Of a stretch of 64,000 bases of DNA, positions 8,132-18,553 are shown piece by piece. Source of the stretch: Chitinophagaceae bacterium (GTDB lineage Bacteria > Bacteroidota > Bacteroidia > Chitinophagales > Chitinophagaceae); assembly GCA_017307755.1 (NCBI GenBank), contig JAFKGQ010000011.1:186001-250000 (forward strand), read 5' to 3'. The position numbers and the translations under genes are program-made. How positions within the stretch are numbered: position 1 is the first letter of the stretch; every line of letters starts with the position of its first letter. The notes under the pieces are model-generated. The model was not told where the DNA came from, did no database searches, and saw only the letters and a program-made list of their open reading frames with translations.

Positions 8132-9871
8132 ATGAAAAAAACAACGGCGACCCTCGTCTCTTTTTGCCTTCTTACTACCGCTTGGGCTTATAAATACGGT
8201 GAACACAAGGAAATTGGCGATCAGGCCTTTGCAAGGTTCCTGCTCTCTCTCAGAAGTAGTGGTGGAGATGTCCGGTTCTTCAGGTACATCAACATGATCA
8301 ATGACTCGCTAAATAATTTGTATTATTTTAAAGAACTATCCGCTCCCGGAGGCAATGGGATCTCCTACGGTGTTTTAAATGCCCTCAGCGGTGACCATGA
8401 GGGCAATCCGCTCTTGCTCGATGAGCAGCTTCGGTCCAGGAATTCCGTACTACAACATATAGCATCGCTCCATAACAAGTATATCGCCATGGGATATACT
8501 TCTGCGCCGGACAGTAAATTGACTACAATGGATTTCAGCTATGCGTTGCTGGCAGCGATCAATCTTGACCATTTTTATGTATATGGAAAATCCTTTCAGA
8601 CACAGCTGAAACCCTTCGATAAGAAATTGATCAGGGAATGTGAAAACCCGGCCTTGGTAACGGCGTCTTTTAAGAAACTGTCCAAAACCAATGCCATCAA
8701 CATGTATGTAACCCTGCATTCCCTGGCTATCGATCTGGCCGAGCAAAGCGGCAAGCTTTCCCAAAACGACCCCGCCACTGCTGCCAGGTTATTATATTAT
8801 GCATTCCTTTTCAATGCCTTCGCCGACCATTTCCTCGAAGATTCTTTTGCAGCCGGACACCTGGTAGTCAATCGAACGGTCCTTGAATCATTCACCAATA
8901 ATAAGGCCCTTCATGATTTCTATTGCGAAAATGGCTCCCCGGTGGTCAATCTGAGAGGACAGATCTGGAAGGCCTATGGTGATGGTCAATTCAACAATAC
9001 TCATAGTGCATGGCAACAGCAGACACAGCTTCAGGACATTCATTACTCTTCTTATACGGCAGAAGCGGAAAGGATCATCGAAGCGGTCCGTTTATCCATC
9101 ACAGAAGTCTGGAGCGCCTTTCAGCAATCCAGCACCAACACCGGCCATACTCCTTTTCTCACTACCATTCCAGACAAAAAAGATCAGCAGGAGATCTATC
9201 TGATCAGGAACATTCCCTGTCTGCAACTTGTCCCCATTCCCTACAATTCAGACCTGAAGACCATTTTTACAGATCCCTCGGCCATCACCGATTCCATGAA
9301 AAAAGCAAACCAACTCCTCTACTACCGGAACTTTGTCCGTAGCCGCGTGGCCAATTCCTTTGTAATCAGTTTTATCGGCGGCGGTTTCTCCGAGGGCTAT
9401 TTTCACGGTCGGGAACTCCGTATCAATGCCGGGAATTTTAGTAAAAAATACTCTTATAACGCAAGGGGAGAAAAGAAAGGGGTTGTCGATTATTGGCTGG
9501 GTTATACCCTGTCTTATAGTGAAGGGACAGATGCCAGGATAAGTGTCAAACAAAATACCAGCGCCTCTTTGCTAAAAGCCGGCCTGAGAAGTAATATAGA
9601 TTGGTGGATCACCAACAGAAAATTTTTGGGCATTTATAACTACACAGAGATGGGGGTTCGGTTCACCGGTGAGGGCACCAAATTTATTTTTTCCCCGTCC
9701 GTCGGCATACAATTAGGATCCTTATTCAATATCGATTATTATAACATGCCGGGGTGGCTGCGCATTCCGGCGCAATACCTGCTCCCCCTTCAGTTGCGAT
9801 ATGGTATGATCATTTTAAATCACGAGATCCCACGTTATTTTTCCGGAGCGGATCTTACCCTTTTCTTTTGA
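8132..9871 (+). CDS. Exported protein with phospholipase C/P1-nuclease-like metal motifs
   Basis: The 579-residue protein starts with a signal peptide (cleavage near TAWAY). The mature N-terminus reads YKYGEHKEIGDQAF, close to the start of zinc-dependent phospholipase C/S1-P1 nuclease folds, where N-terminal residues and an early His bind zinc. Further candidate ligands are in SGDHEG, NLDHFYVYG and the HFLEDSFAAGH segment (an HxxxD pair plus a downstream His, about residues 233-243). The last 180 residues alternate hydrophobic and aromatic residues, resembling a beta barrel (for example KKGVVDYWLGYTLSY), and the protein ends FF. So it may be an outer-membrane-anchored hydrolase. It is divergent from the isochorismatase operon. 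The family is tentative. Confidence 0.5.
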   Translation: MKKTTATLVSFCLLTTAWAYKYGEHKEIGDQAFARFLLSLRSSGGDVRFFRYINMINDSLNNLYYFKELSAPGGNGISYGVLNALSGDHEGNPLLLDEQLRSRNSVLQHIASLHNKYIAMGYTSAPDSKLTTMDFSYALLAAINLDHFYVYGKSFQTQLKPFDKKLIRECENPALVTASFKKLSKTNAINMYVTLHSLAIDLAEQSGKLSQNDPATAARLLYYAFLFNAFADHFLEDSFAAGHLVVNRTVLESFTNNKALHDFYCENGSPVVNLRGQIWKAYGDGQFNNTHSAWQQQTQLQDIHYSSYTAEAERIIEAVRLSITEVWSAFQQSSTNTGHTPFLTTIPDKKDQQEIYLIRNIPCLQLVPIPYNSDLKTIFTDPSAITDSMKKANQLLYYRNFVRSRVANSFVISFIGGGFSEGYFHGRELRINAGNFSKKYSYNARGEKKGVVDYWLGYTLSYSEGTDARISVKQNTSASLLKAGLRSNIDWWITNRKFLGIYNYTEMGVRFTGEGTKFIFSPSVGIQLGSLFNIDYYNMPGWLRIPAQYLLPLQLRYGMIILNHEIPRYFSGADLTLFF

Positions 9872-9879
9872 ACGCATCA

Positions 9880-10722
9880 CTATTCCGAAGTTGTTCGGAG
9901 CAGGTTGACCCCCATATAATAACAAAGAATCATCGGTACGGCAGGTATCATGAACGGATAATAGGGGAACCCGGAAAAAGCTGTTGCACCCGGATACAAC
10001 GGGAACAGCAAGATCGATACAATAGCAATGACGCTAAATACAATGTAGATCACCGCAGGCGCCCGTTTGAAGGTCCTCACCTGCCTGAGCGATCCGGCAA
10101 ACATAGCGATGGAGAAATAAGTGAGAAGCACCTGTCCGATGGTGATGATCCATGTCTGCTGGGCCGCCGGGGCAAACCATTCCAATGGCTTGTTGGTTGC
10201 GCCATTGGCGATCTTTACTTTATAAGATTGTATGGCAAAGCTGTGCCAGAATGATGTATTGATAAAGAACAGCGGAATGGCAATGACAATAGCGGTATAG
10301 CCCAATTGCGTATAAAGCTTTTCGCCTTTCTCCTGCAGGACAAGTCTGATGAGGGACAACCCCAGGGCAATCAGTATCCCGTCCGCCAATAAGATGTCAA
10401 ATCGGACCTTTTGTTCGGTGGCCGTATCCACCCATTTCTGTATACTGTCGGGTGGCGCCCCCATTCCAAACAGTATTGACAGAAAACAAATAGGCAAGAT
10501 CAATAAGCCTGCGCCATAGGCCAGGTACCTTTTTTCTTTTTCCGCTGATTTGATTGTCTTTGCGCCCAATATCCATGTCGCAACAGCCATCAGACAAAAG
10601 TTCAGTAGCCAGATGGGGACATAGATCTTGTAGCTGATATGACCTAGTTGAAATGCAAGGATAAAGGTCAGAATAGGGATACAGCACAGATAAATGTAGC
10701 TGATTAATTTAGTAGGGGTCAT
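9880..10722 (-). CDS. Polytopic membrane protein of unknown function
   Basis: The 280-residue protein has about seven to eight hydrophobic segments, for example IYLCCIPILTFILAFQLG, WLLNFCLMAVATWIL, AIVIAIPLFFINTSF and VIYIVFSVIAIVSILLFP, with no soluble domain. I do not recognise the family. It is encoded downstream of the LytTR regulator on the same strand, with only about 25 bp between them made of short AT-rich repeats. This suggests it belongs to the same transcription unit as the two-component pair and may be its target or partner. No enzymatic motif is visible. Confidence 0.65.
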   Translation of the reverse strand: MTPTKLISYIYLCCIPILTFILAFQLGHISYKIYVPIWLLNFCLMAVATWILGAKTIKSAEKEKRYLAYGAGLLILPICFLSILFGMGAPPDSIQKWVDTATEQKVRFDILLADGILIALGLSLIRLVLQEKGEKLYTQLGYTAIVIAIPLFFINTSFWHSFAIQSYKVKIANGATNKPLEWFAPAAQQTWIITIGQVLLTYFSIAMFAGSLRQVRTFKRAPAVIYIVFSVIAIVSILLFPLYPGATAFSGFPYYPFMIPAVPMILCYYMGVNLLRTTSE

Positions 10723-10755
10723 TGTTTTATTGTTTTATTTCTTATTTCTTATTTC
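10722..10755. repeat. Short AT-rich tandem repeats
   Basis: The sequence consists of two copies of TTGTTTTA followed by two and a half copies of TTTCTTA. They cover the gap between the LytTR regulator stop and the membrane protein start. This is simple-sequence DNA that could slip and alter spacing between the two genes. Confidence 0.55.
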
Positions 10756-11489
10756 ATGCCCAATAACTTCAGGAACTCTTCCTTTTTCTTCCTGGATACA
10801 TCCACCAGCTCGCCGTTGTTCAGCTCGATCTGACCGCCATCACCCTTAATATACCGCTTAATATATTGGAGGTTGATAATATGGGAGTGGTGAGTACGGA
10901 AGAACTGCTCGGAAGGCAGGAGGTCTTCAAACTCCTTTAAGGTCTTGCTCACGGTGAGACGAGGCCGGTTGGAAAAGCTGAAGACAGTATAGTTACTTTG
11001 CGCTTCAATATGGATAATGTCGTTGATGTCAAAGAACAGCAGTCCCTCCAATGTAGAAATGGCTATTTTATTCAGGGCTGTCTGTAGATTATGCGCCAGT
11101 GTTTCCAGCCGTCTGCCGTTATTAGGTTGTTGTCCGTTTTGTATTATTTTTTCCACTGCAGCCTTCAGCTCCTCGATATCGACGGGTTTTAACAGGTAGT
11201 CAAAGGCGGCAAAACGGATGGCCTTGATGGCATAGTGGTCATAGGCGGTGGTAAAGATCAGGTGAAAATCCTTTCGCTGGAGCTTCAGCAACATATCGAA
11301 CCCATTCAACCTCGGCATCTCTATGTCCAGGAATACGACATCGGGCTGCAACTCCTCTATAAGTTTCAATCCTTCTTCACCGTCCTCCGCCTCGCCCTCC
11401 ACCCGGACGTCCGGACAATATGCTTTTAGTTTTTGTCCCAGGGCCATTCGCCCCTTGGCTTCGTCATCTATGATAATTGCCGTGATCAT
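10749..11489 (-). CDS. LytTR-family response regulator
   Basis: The 246-residue protein has a receiver domain (residues 1-120) with the acidic pair D8-D9, phospho-acceptor D55 (VVFLDIEMP) and the conserved K of LLKPVD. A LytTR DNA-binding domain follows (about 145-245: IIHIEAQSNYTVF, LPSEQFFRTHHSHIINLQYI). I start at the ATG at 11487-11489, which gives a canonical receiver N-terminus (MITAIIIDDE). The longer frame adds ten unrelated residues inside the kinase gene. The start overlaps the kinase stop as TGATG, so the pair is translationally coupled. It presumably receives phosphate from the adjacent propeller kinase. Confidence 0.9.
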   Translation of the reverse strand: MITAIIIDDEAKGRMALGQKLKAYCPDVRVEGEAEDGEEGLKLIEELQPDVVFLDIEMPRLNGFDMLLKLQRKDFHLIFTTAYDHYAIKAIRFAAFDYLLKPVDIEELKAAVEKIIQNGQQPNNGRRLETLAHNLQTALNKIAISTLEGLLFFDINDIIHIEAQSNYTVFSFSNRPRLTVSKTLKEFEDLLPSEQFFRTHHSHIINLQYIKRYIKGDGGQIELNNGELVDVSRKKKEEFLKLLGMK

Positions 11490-14400
11490 CAGCTGATTTT
11501 TAAAGACACCTGTACACAAGTGCCGGCGGGGCGGCCATCCTGGTGCAGGTCGGTTATTACGACAGGTATGTGCTCCTGCTTGTTGAACAGGTTCACTCTA
11601 TCCCTGCTTATTTCCATACCATAACTGCGATGAGAGGCCTTTTGAGCCGTTGCAGCACGTCCAATCCCATTGTCCTCTATTCGATAAACAAGATGCTCTC
11701 CCTCCCTGCTGATCCTGATGGACAGCCGGCCCGCACTATCCTGCCGGGGCCGGAGCCCGTGGAGTATGGCATTCTCCACATAGGGTTGAATGATCAGTGG
11801 CGGTATGCGGCAATCCTCTTCCAGCAGACCTTCATCCACACAGATCTCCGCCATGAACTTATCTTCATTCCGGAATTGCTCCATATCTATATACAGCTGC
11901 AGCATCTCCAGATCGCGCGTAAGAGGGATGGTATTTTGTCTTGAGCTGTCCAGGATGCTCCGGATAAGACGGGCGAACTTATTAAGATACATCGTCGCGA
12001 GATATTTGTCATTATTTTGTATCAGGGCGTCGATACAGTTGATACAATTGAATATGAAATGAGGGTTCATTTGAGCCCGCAGCGCCATCATCTCGGTATT
12101 GGCGATCTGCTGTTTCATGTCGGCTTCAATCCGCAGAGTGCGATAGTGCCTCCGGACAAGCAGCAGTAGGAACAGGACAGTTGCTGTGATCACCAGGACT
12201 CGAAACCAGAGCGTGGCCCAGTAAGGGGCAATGATGCTTATTTGAAAGGCAGCGGCGCCTTCGTTGTTGAGGGCATTCTCCGTACGTACGCGAAAGGTGT
12301 ATCTTCCAGGCGGCAGGTTGGTATAATTCGCGTATCCACGCGATCCTCCGTATACCCAGTCAGGGTCGACGCCTTCGAGCCGGTAGAAATATTTTGTACG
12401 CAGGATGCCCGAAAAGGCAAGGTTGGAGAATTCAATGCTGATAAAGTTCTGCTTATAGGACAGCCGGACAGGTTCCCGGCGTGAGAGGGTAGAGTCGATA
12501 AAAAAGGGGCGGGTAAAAACTTTGAATCCCGTAATATTCACAGGAGCCGTCTTTTGATGCAAGGCCCAGAGCTGATGAGCATAAAAGCCGACGACTTCCG
12601 TACTGGTACAGGTCATCCATCTGCCATTGGAAGGAGTGATAAAATAAGCGCTTTGGAATGAGCTTTTTATCAATCCCGTCTCGGGCTGACTGACAAAACA
12701 TTTTTTTGTCTGCGGGTCATAACAACAGATGGTAAAATCCGTGGTGAACCATATCTTGCCCAGCGAGTCGACCGTGATGGCGTGTACCGACCAATGAGAC
12801 TGTTCCTCGTTGACAGGTATCCTGCTGAATGTTTTTTTTCTGCGATGAAAAAAGTAAATACCGTCATTTTCTGTCCCGACTATCAGCAACGAGTCCTGGT
12901 AAGGATAGACACCCCAGCAACGTACACCGACGCCTTTGTGGGGCGTGTGACACGCGACAAAGGTTCTTTTCCTGCTATCGAACTCTGCCAGACCCAGCGT
13001 AGTACCGGCCCAACAAACGCCCTGGTCGTCAACAAAAAGACTTTCGATGGGAGCCAGCCGGTATGAGGATGGCTGACTGGACATATTGTACGGCAGGAAG
13101 ACATTCAGCGCTGCGTCATACACGATGATCTTGCCGCTATGCAATCCAAGTAAGGTATTACCGGTCTTGTCTTTTACCATCACCTTTATCGTCCTTCCCT
13201 CCGTCTCGGCAGGTTGAATAGACCGCACACGGCCGTCGGGCGCGATAATATGTAACAAACCTTGCTGACAGCCTGCCCACACGGAATCACCCGCTTGTTC
13301 CAGGAAACACCATATCATGTTCTGCTCGTATTTCCCTTTAAAAAAGAAATGTTTTTTGAGATGGTGGGCCGTATCGTAAATTTTGATACCTCCTCCCCAG
13401 GAGCCTGTCCATAATTGACCCTTTATCAGCGCTGCCGGGACAATATCGCTGACCACCTTGGAAGGGTCCGTTGTGTCCTGGTTGCTAAGAACATTGAAAT
13501 ATCGCCGGTAAGGGTTAATGATGCTGATCCCTTTGTCCGAGCCAAACCAGATATTCTCCTCCTTGTCCTGGAAAATGGTATTGATCTGGTCGGTATACTG
13601 GAGGTGCAGGTTATTGCCCGGCTGACGAAGAAGAAAACGGAATCCGTCGGCTGCGTAATCATATTGCAGGAGCCCCGCCTGACCCGTTCCAATCCAAAGT
13701 ACGCCGTGATTGTCCTCCAGGAAGGAGGAGATCCACACCGGAAGGGTATTCTTATTTCCTTCCTGCATAAGGATATCCGCCAGTGAATAGGCATGCAGCT
13801 TTTGTGTCGGGAGATGGTAGCGATAGAACTCGAATGACCAGCTGTTAAGCCAGAGATTGCCGTGTGAATCGGTCATCATCCCTTGTATCGTAATCGGGTT
13901 GACGGGAAAAGGCAATGGCAGGAGCATTTTTTGGATGTTGTCCCACAGCAATAATCCGCGGCCCGGATAGAGCAGCCAGGTTTGATGGTGCGTCTTATCA
14001 GTGATGAAATAACCTTGTTTTTCCAATTCCTGCCCCGGCTCGCGTACCAGAACAAGTCCGCTGCTGTCTTTCTTACCGCTGTCTACCCAAATGATGCGGA
14101 AAAGCCATTGTTTGTTCTGCTCGTCCCGGTAGATAAGGTCTTGACCCGGCGCTGACTGGCGGGTGATCTCCATGGGTGCGTGATGCAGAAACCCCCATTC
14201 TCTCAGACGGCCGTCGGGCTGACCGTAAAGGACCCTGGCATGTCCGTCGTCGGGGTAAAGGTTGGATACGATGAGTTCCCGGGGGTTGACCGTGGAGTCA
14301 AAACAGTTGATGAACCGAAGCCCGTCGTAGCGTTGCAATCCCGTTTTTGTTCCTATCCAGATATAGCCCCGGTGGTCCTGTATAATAGCCAGGACGTCGT

Positions 14401-14548
14401 TGCAATCCAATCCGTTGGTATTGTCTATGTTGCGGGCGATATAGTTGGTGTGCAGCGGCCAGGCCCTGGTTGCTTGGGCCTGGACAGAGAGATGCAGGCA
14501 AAGGGAAAAGAGGGAACAAATAAATATAAAACCATGTCCTCGGTGCAT
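11489..14548 (-). CDS. Propeller-sensor histidine kinase (LytS type)
   Basis: From the ATG at 14546-14548 the product has 1019 residues and begins with a good signal peptide (LHLSVQAQ). The open frame runs further upstream to 14680 without signal character. The periplasmic part is a two-component-regulator propeller with repeats such as HRGYIWIGTKTGL, NHGVLWIGTGQAG, KEENIWFGSDKG and LGKIWFTTDF, then a Y_Y_Y domain (LPPGRYTFRVR). One membrane helix follows (about residues 755-780, VITATVLFLLLLV). The cytoplasmic part is a His_kinase/HATPase module with the ALRAQMNPHFIFN phosphorylation site, YVENAILHGL as N-box and DNGIGR as G1. Such hybrid-like sensors often detect polysaccharide pieces; the ligand here is unknown. 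Confidence 0.9.
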   Translation of the reverse strand: MHRGHGFIFICSLFSLCLHLSVQAQATRAWPLHTNYIARNIDNTNGLDCNDVLAIIQDHRGYIWIGTKTGLQRYDGLRFINCFDSTVNPRELIVSNLYPDDGHARVLYGQPDGRLREWGFLHHAPMEITRQSAPGQDLIYRDEQNKQWLFRIIWVDSGKKDSSGLVLVREPGQELEKQGYFITDKTHHQTWLLYPGRGLLLWDNIQKMLLPLPFPVNPITIQGMMTDSHGNLWLNSWSFEFYRYHLPTQKLHAYSLADILMQEGNKNTLPVWISSFLEDNHGVLWIGTGQAGLLQYDYAADGFRFLLRQPGNNLHLQYTDQINTIFQDKEENIWFGSDKGISIINPYRRYFNVLSNQDTTDPSKVVSDIVPAALIKGQLWTGSWGGGIKIYDTAHHLKKHFFFKGKYEQNMIWCFLEQAGDSVWAGCQQGLLHIIAPDGRVRSIQPAETEGRTIKVMVKDKTGNTLLGLHSGKIIVYDAALNVFLPYNMSSQPSSYRLAPIESLFVDDQGVCWAGTTLGLAEFDSRKRTFVACHTPHKGVGVRCWGVYPYQDSLLIVGTENDGIYFFHRRKKTFSRIPVNEEQSHWSVHAITVDSLGKIWFTTDFTICCYDPQTKKCFVSQPETGLIKSSFQSAYFITPSNGRWMTCTSTEVVGFYAHQLWALHQKTAPVNITGFKVFTRPFFIDSTLSRREPVRLSYKQNFISIEFSNLAFSGILRTKYFYRLEGVDPDWVYGGSRGYANYTNLPPGRYTFRVRTENALNNEGAAAFQISIIAPYWATLWFRVLVITATVLFLLLLVRRHYRTLRIEADMKQQIANTEMMALRAQMNPHFIFNCINCIDALIQNNDKYLATMYLNKFARLIRSILDSSRQNTIPLTRDLEMLQLYIDMEQFRNEDKFMAEICVDEGLLEEDCRIPPLIIQPYVENAILHGLRPRQDSAGRLSIRISREGEHLVYRIEDNGIGRAATAQKASHRSYGMEISRDRVNLFNKQEHIPVVITDLHQDGRPAGTCVQVSLKIS

Positions 14549-14727
14549 TTTTAAATTTACTATTAATTTCCTATTTACCGGCCGGGCGCAGACAGGGGAC
14601 CGCCGGTTAAAAGTAGACGATGCCGGCTTAAGGGATTTGGGTAACTGAGCCGTTGGCGGGATCGGGTTAGCCGCTGACATGGCCTGAAATGGCGCTTCGA
14701 CTACATTTGGCGAAATATTTTTAAGCC

Positions 14728-17700
14728 ATGCGCCGACTGCTATTCCCCCTCAAAACCTTCATTTTAGTCATCGTCATGACATCGGCCATCAAGGCAAGAG
14801 CGCAGAACCAGGGTGATAACAGACAGAGGGCGGTTCAGCTCCTCCGTAAGAACCTTTCCACCACGGGGTTGAACCAAGAGGCGGTCAACAGTTTTGTAGT
14901 CACCGACGCCTATGCCGACAAGAGATCGGGGAATTTCCTCGTCTATCTGCAGCAGACCTACAAGGGTATTCCGGTATACAACAAGATAAGCGTCTATATT
15001 TTTAAAAATGATACGCTCATCGGCAAAAAGTCGGATATTTTCCGCATCAATGAGCAGGCTGCGGCAAAGCCCGTGTATTCCGTCACTCCTACCCAAGCCG
15101 TTCGGGCTGCCGCAAGCCATTTAGCGCTGCCTTTCACTGCAGAACCCAGATTGATCCGGACAGATGACATCCGCCATCGCTTTGTCTATCAGGCGGCCGC
15201 GACGTCCCGCAAGGATATCAGCAGCGACCTGGTCTGGCTGCCTGCCCGGGACGGCAGCGGGGTAAAGCTTTCCTGGAACGTGCGTATCGCCTCGCCCGGC
15301 GGCACCGACGATTGGATGGTACGGGTAGACGCCGCGACAGGCGAGATCCTCGGCAAAAGCAGTTTTGTCGTACACGAAAGAGCTTCGACACCCACCTCTC
15401 CGTTGCTCCTCCGAAATTCCACAACACCTCCACCTCCGGCATCCAACACACCCACACTTTCAGCAGCCCCGGCATCCAGGACTTACAGGCTCTCTACTCC
15501 CCCCGCAATCACCAGCGTGGACTATCGCGTCTATCCATTCCCATTGGAGTCGGCCAATTTCGGTTCGCGTACATTGGAAAATAACCCGTGGCTGAAGGCT
15601 GGAGCTGGCAATGACGCCACTACGCTAGGCTGGCAATTCGACAACAGTACGAACTATCAATATACCCGTGGGAACAACGTATGGGCGCAGCAAGACCTGG
15701 CCGGGAATAACGCAACGACAGGCTATGCGGATACTTCGCTGACGTCCATACCATCGCTGACATTTGACCGTGCCATAGACGTGGCCGCCAGCCCGTCCGC
15801 CTATTCCAACAGCCGTGCCGGCATCGACAACCTTTTCTACTGGAACAATATCATGCATGATATCTCCTATCAATACGGCTTTGATGAGGCTGCCGGTAAT
15901 TTCCAGGCCGACAACCTCGGGAGAGGCGGATTGGGAGGCGACTATGTCAATGCCTTTGCCCTGGATGGGGCCGGCGTCAACAATGCCGATTTTTTGACAC
16001 CGCCGGATGGGGAGAACGGCAGAATGCGGATATACCAGTTCAATACAGGACAGACCGTGCGATTTCATGTCAACAGTCCGTCGGCCATTGCCGGTGACTA
16101 TACCGCCGTGGAAGGAAATTTAAGCTACAAAAGCAGATTGGTCGATCATGGACCTATTACAGCCGATCTCGTACCCGTAGTGGATGGATCGGGAACGAAG
16201 GAAGGCTGCAGCGCTCTCACCAATGCCGCAGCGCTTGCAGGCAAGATCGCGCTGGTGGTCGGGGGAGGTAATTGCTATTTTAGAACCAAGGTGAAATATG
16301 CGCAAAACGCAGGCGCCATTGCCGTCATTGTAACCAACAGTCTTGACGGCCCGCCGCTGACGATGACTGGCGTGGATACAACGATCACTATTCCCGCATT
16401 AATGGTGTCGGATACGACGGCCAATAAGCTATATGCCAATACCACCGGGTTGAATGCAAGTATCTCGGCCACGGGGCAATACCGGGATGGCGCGCTCGAT
16501 AACGGGCTTATCTCCCATGAATATACGCATGGTATTTCCAACCGGCTGACCGGCGGACCTGCCAATGCGTATTGCCTGATCAATGCAGAACAGATGGGTG
16601 AAGGCTGGAGCGATTATGTGGCCTTGATGGTCACTACGGATTGGAGCACGGCATCCACAGGCGACGGAACGAAGAAAAGAACCTTTGGAACTTATGCGTT
16701 AGGCCAGCCATCGACAGGACCAGGGTTTCGTAACTACCCTTATTCGACAGATATGGGCGTCGACCCCTGGACTTATGCCATGCTGGCGACCAACACAAAC
16801 GGAGAAGCGCATAATATAGGAGAGATCTGGTGTTCCATGCTATGGGACATGACCTGGAATATCATACAAATGGAAGGTATAGATGCCGACATCTATCATG
16901 GGACAAAAGGGAATAATATTGCCTTACAGCTCGTCATCGAAGCCATGAAATACCAACCCTGCAGCCCCGGCTTTATGGATGGGCGGGACGCCATCCTGAA
17001 AGCGGATTCCATACTCTACAACTATGCGCACAAATGCGCCATCTGGAATGCTTTTGCGCGCAGAGGTATGGGCAAGAGCGCGTCTCAGGGAAGCTCGGAC
17101 GACTATACGGATGGGACGGCAGCCTATGATCTTCCTTCAGGCCTTAGTCTTTCACAGTCGGCCAATAAGACAGCACTGGCACAGGGTGATCATATTATCT
17201 ATACGATCAAAGCCTATTGCGATTGCAGCCCGCTCACCAATGTTTCCATTGTGGATACATTGTCAAACAATCTTGGTTTTATATCGGCGCCCGGAGGCAC
17301 ATACACTTCTCCTGCAGTTCGCTTCAACGGCCTGAACTTTGCCGCCAATGAAACAAAGACCCTCACGGTGGAAGCCCGCGCTAATGGAGCCTATGCCTCA
17401 CCGGACACCCTCATCAACGACAACAGGGAATCCGGCAGCTACACGTGGACAGCTACGGCAAAGACCGGCAGTACTTTCTTTTCACAGAGCACAACACGCA
17501 GCCATAGCCCTACCCATGCCTGGTATGCTTCTGACGCCGCCGTATTAACCGATTTTGCCATCACGTCCGGCGATATACATCCCGACACACTGACAACCCT
17601 ATCGTTCTGGCACTATTTCGAGACGGACCCCGCCTTTGACGGCGGTGTCGTGGAGATCTCGACGGATGGCGGCGTTACCTGGCGGGACCTGGGCCCCTAT

Positions 17701-18543
17701 ATGGTGCAAAATGGCTATAACAGCTCCCTTAGCCCCTCCACATCGGGCTTGGGCAATCGCCAGGCATTTACGGGCAGCAGCGGAGGCGTGTTCATCCGGA
17801 CCATGGCATCATTGACGGGATTTGCAGGTACCACCGCGCGGATAAGGTTCCGCTTTGCCAGCGATAATTCTGTGGGCAGCGACGGATGGTATATCGACGA
17901 CATTCTATTAAAAAATGAATCAGGCGTTGCCAGCCTGGGTACAGCATCAAATGGCGCCACTGTGTTGTCGAAGAGCAGTACAGTGACGGGGCTTATACCG
18001 GGATCCTTGCCTGTAAACTTCATGGGATTCACCGCCAACAAACTGGGCGGCCGCGCCTTGCTGCAATGGCAGGTCAACAGCCAGTTGGATCTCAGCAGCT
18101 ATATGGTGGAAAGGAGTGGCGACGGACATACGTTCTCTCCCATAGGTGAAGTGCCCGCGCAAGATGGACAGGACAAATATAGCTTCACCGATAATACACC
18201 CTTGGAAGGAAATAATTTCTATCGCATAGCAGGAAAGGGCCTCGACGGGAAACTGACGCACTCGCCCATCCGGCAGTTGCAATTCGATGCCTCAGGGCTG
18301 ACGATCACCCTGTCCCCGGTGCCGACCTATACTCATTCCATACAGTTGACCATTACCACGGGCCTGGACGATGAGCCTGCTACTGCTGCCTTGATCAGTC
18401 CGATTGGCCAGGTGATAAAAGTCTATACCATCCGCCAAGGGCGGAACCTGTTAGACCTGGGCGGTTTGGCTCAGGGGATTTATTTCCTGAAAGTAAGCAC
18501 CGTAAAAAACAAGAGTGAAGTGAGAAAGATCGTGATCCAATAA
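14728..18543 (+). CDS. M36-family (fungalysin-like) zinc metallopeptidase, T9SS-secreted
   Basis: The 1271-residue exported protease has a signal peptide ending ARAQ, an FTP-type propeptide (about 30-215, with LVYLQQTYKGIPVYN) and a proline/threonine-rich linker. The M36 catalytic domain carries the zinc motif H597-E598-Y-T-H601 (HEYTHGISNRLTGG) and probable third ligand Glu699 in HNIGEIW. A protease-associated insert (about 450-570) sits inside the catalytic region. After the catalytic domain come a DUF11-like repeat, an adhesion/immune-like beta domain with the usual DGWYIDDI motif, and a T9SS sorting tail (AQGIYFLKVST). It is a secreted broad-specificity endopeptidase. It converges on SusD with a 10-bp gap. 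Confidence 0.93.
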   Translation: MRRLLFPLKTFILVIVMTSAIKARAQNQGDNRQRAVQLLRKNLSTTGLNQEAVNSFVVTDAYADKRSGNFLVYLQQTYKGIPVYNKISVYIFKNDTLIGKKSDIFRINEQAAAKPVYSVTPTQAVRAAASHLALPFTAEPRLIRTDDIRHRFVYQAAATSRKDISSDLVWLPARDGSGVKLSWNVRIASPGGTDDWMVRVDAATGEILGKSSFVVHERASTPTSPLLLRNSTTPPPPASNTPTLSAAPASRTYRLSTPPAITSVDYRVYPFPLESANFGSRTLENNPWLKAGAGNDATTLGWQFDNSTNYQYTRGNNVWAQQDLAGNNATTGYADTSLTSIPSLTFDRAIDVAASPSAYSNSRAGIDNLFYWNNIMHDISYQYGFDEAAGNFQADNLGRGGLGGDYVNAFALDGAGVNNADFLTPPDGENGRMRIYQFNTGQTVRFHVNSPSAIAGDYTAVEGNLSYKSRLVDHGPITADLVPVVDGSGTKEGCSALTNAAALAGKIALVVGGGNCYFRTKVKYAQNAGAIAVIVTNSLDGPPLTMTGVDTTITIPALMVSDTTANKLYANTTGLNASISATGQYRDGALDNGLISHEYTHGISNRLTGGPANAYCLINAEQMGEGWSDYVALMVTTDWSTASTGDGTKKRTFGTYALGQPSTGPGFRNYPYSTDMGVDPWTYAMLATNTNGEAHNIGEIWCSMLWDMTWNIIQMEGIDADIYHGTKGNNIALQLVIEAMKYQPCSPGFMDGRDAILKADSILYNYAHKCAIWNAFARRGMGKSASQGSSDDYTDGTAAYDLPSGLSLSQSANKTALAQGDHIIYTIKAYCDCSPLTNVSIVDTLSNNLGFISAPGGTYTSPAVRFNGLNFAANETKTLTVEARANGAYASPDTLINDNRESGSYTWTATAKTGSTFFSQSTTRSHSPTHAWYASDAAVLTDFAITSGDIHPDTLTTLSFWHYFETDPAFDGGVVEISTDGGVTWRDLGPYMVQNGYNSSLSPSTSGLGNRQAFTGSSGGVFIRTMASLTGFAGTTARIRFRFASDNSVGSDGWYIDDILLKNESGVASLGTASNGATVLSKSSTVTGLIPGSLPVNFMGFTANKLGGRALLQWQVNSQLDLSSYMVERSGDGHTFSPIGEVPAQDGQDKYSFTDNTPLEGNNFYRIAGKGLDGKLTHSPIRQLQFDASGLTITLSPVPTYTHSIQLTITTGLDDEPATAALISPIGQVIKVYTIRQGRNLLDLGGLAQGIYFLKVSTVKNKSEVRKIVIQ

Positions 18544-18553
18544 TATACAGTTC

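Noticed and set aside
9754..10254. Plus-strand frame overlapping the membrane-protein gene
   Set aside because: It is antisense to the 9880-10722 gene and begins inside the previous gene; composition and lack of motifs mark it as a shadow.
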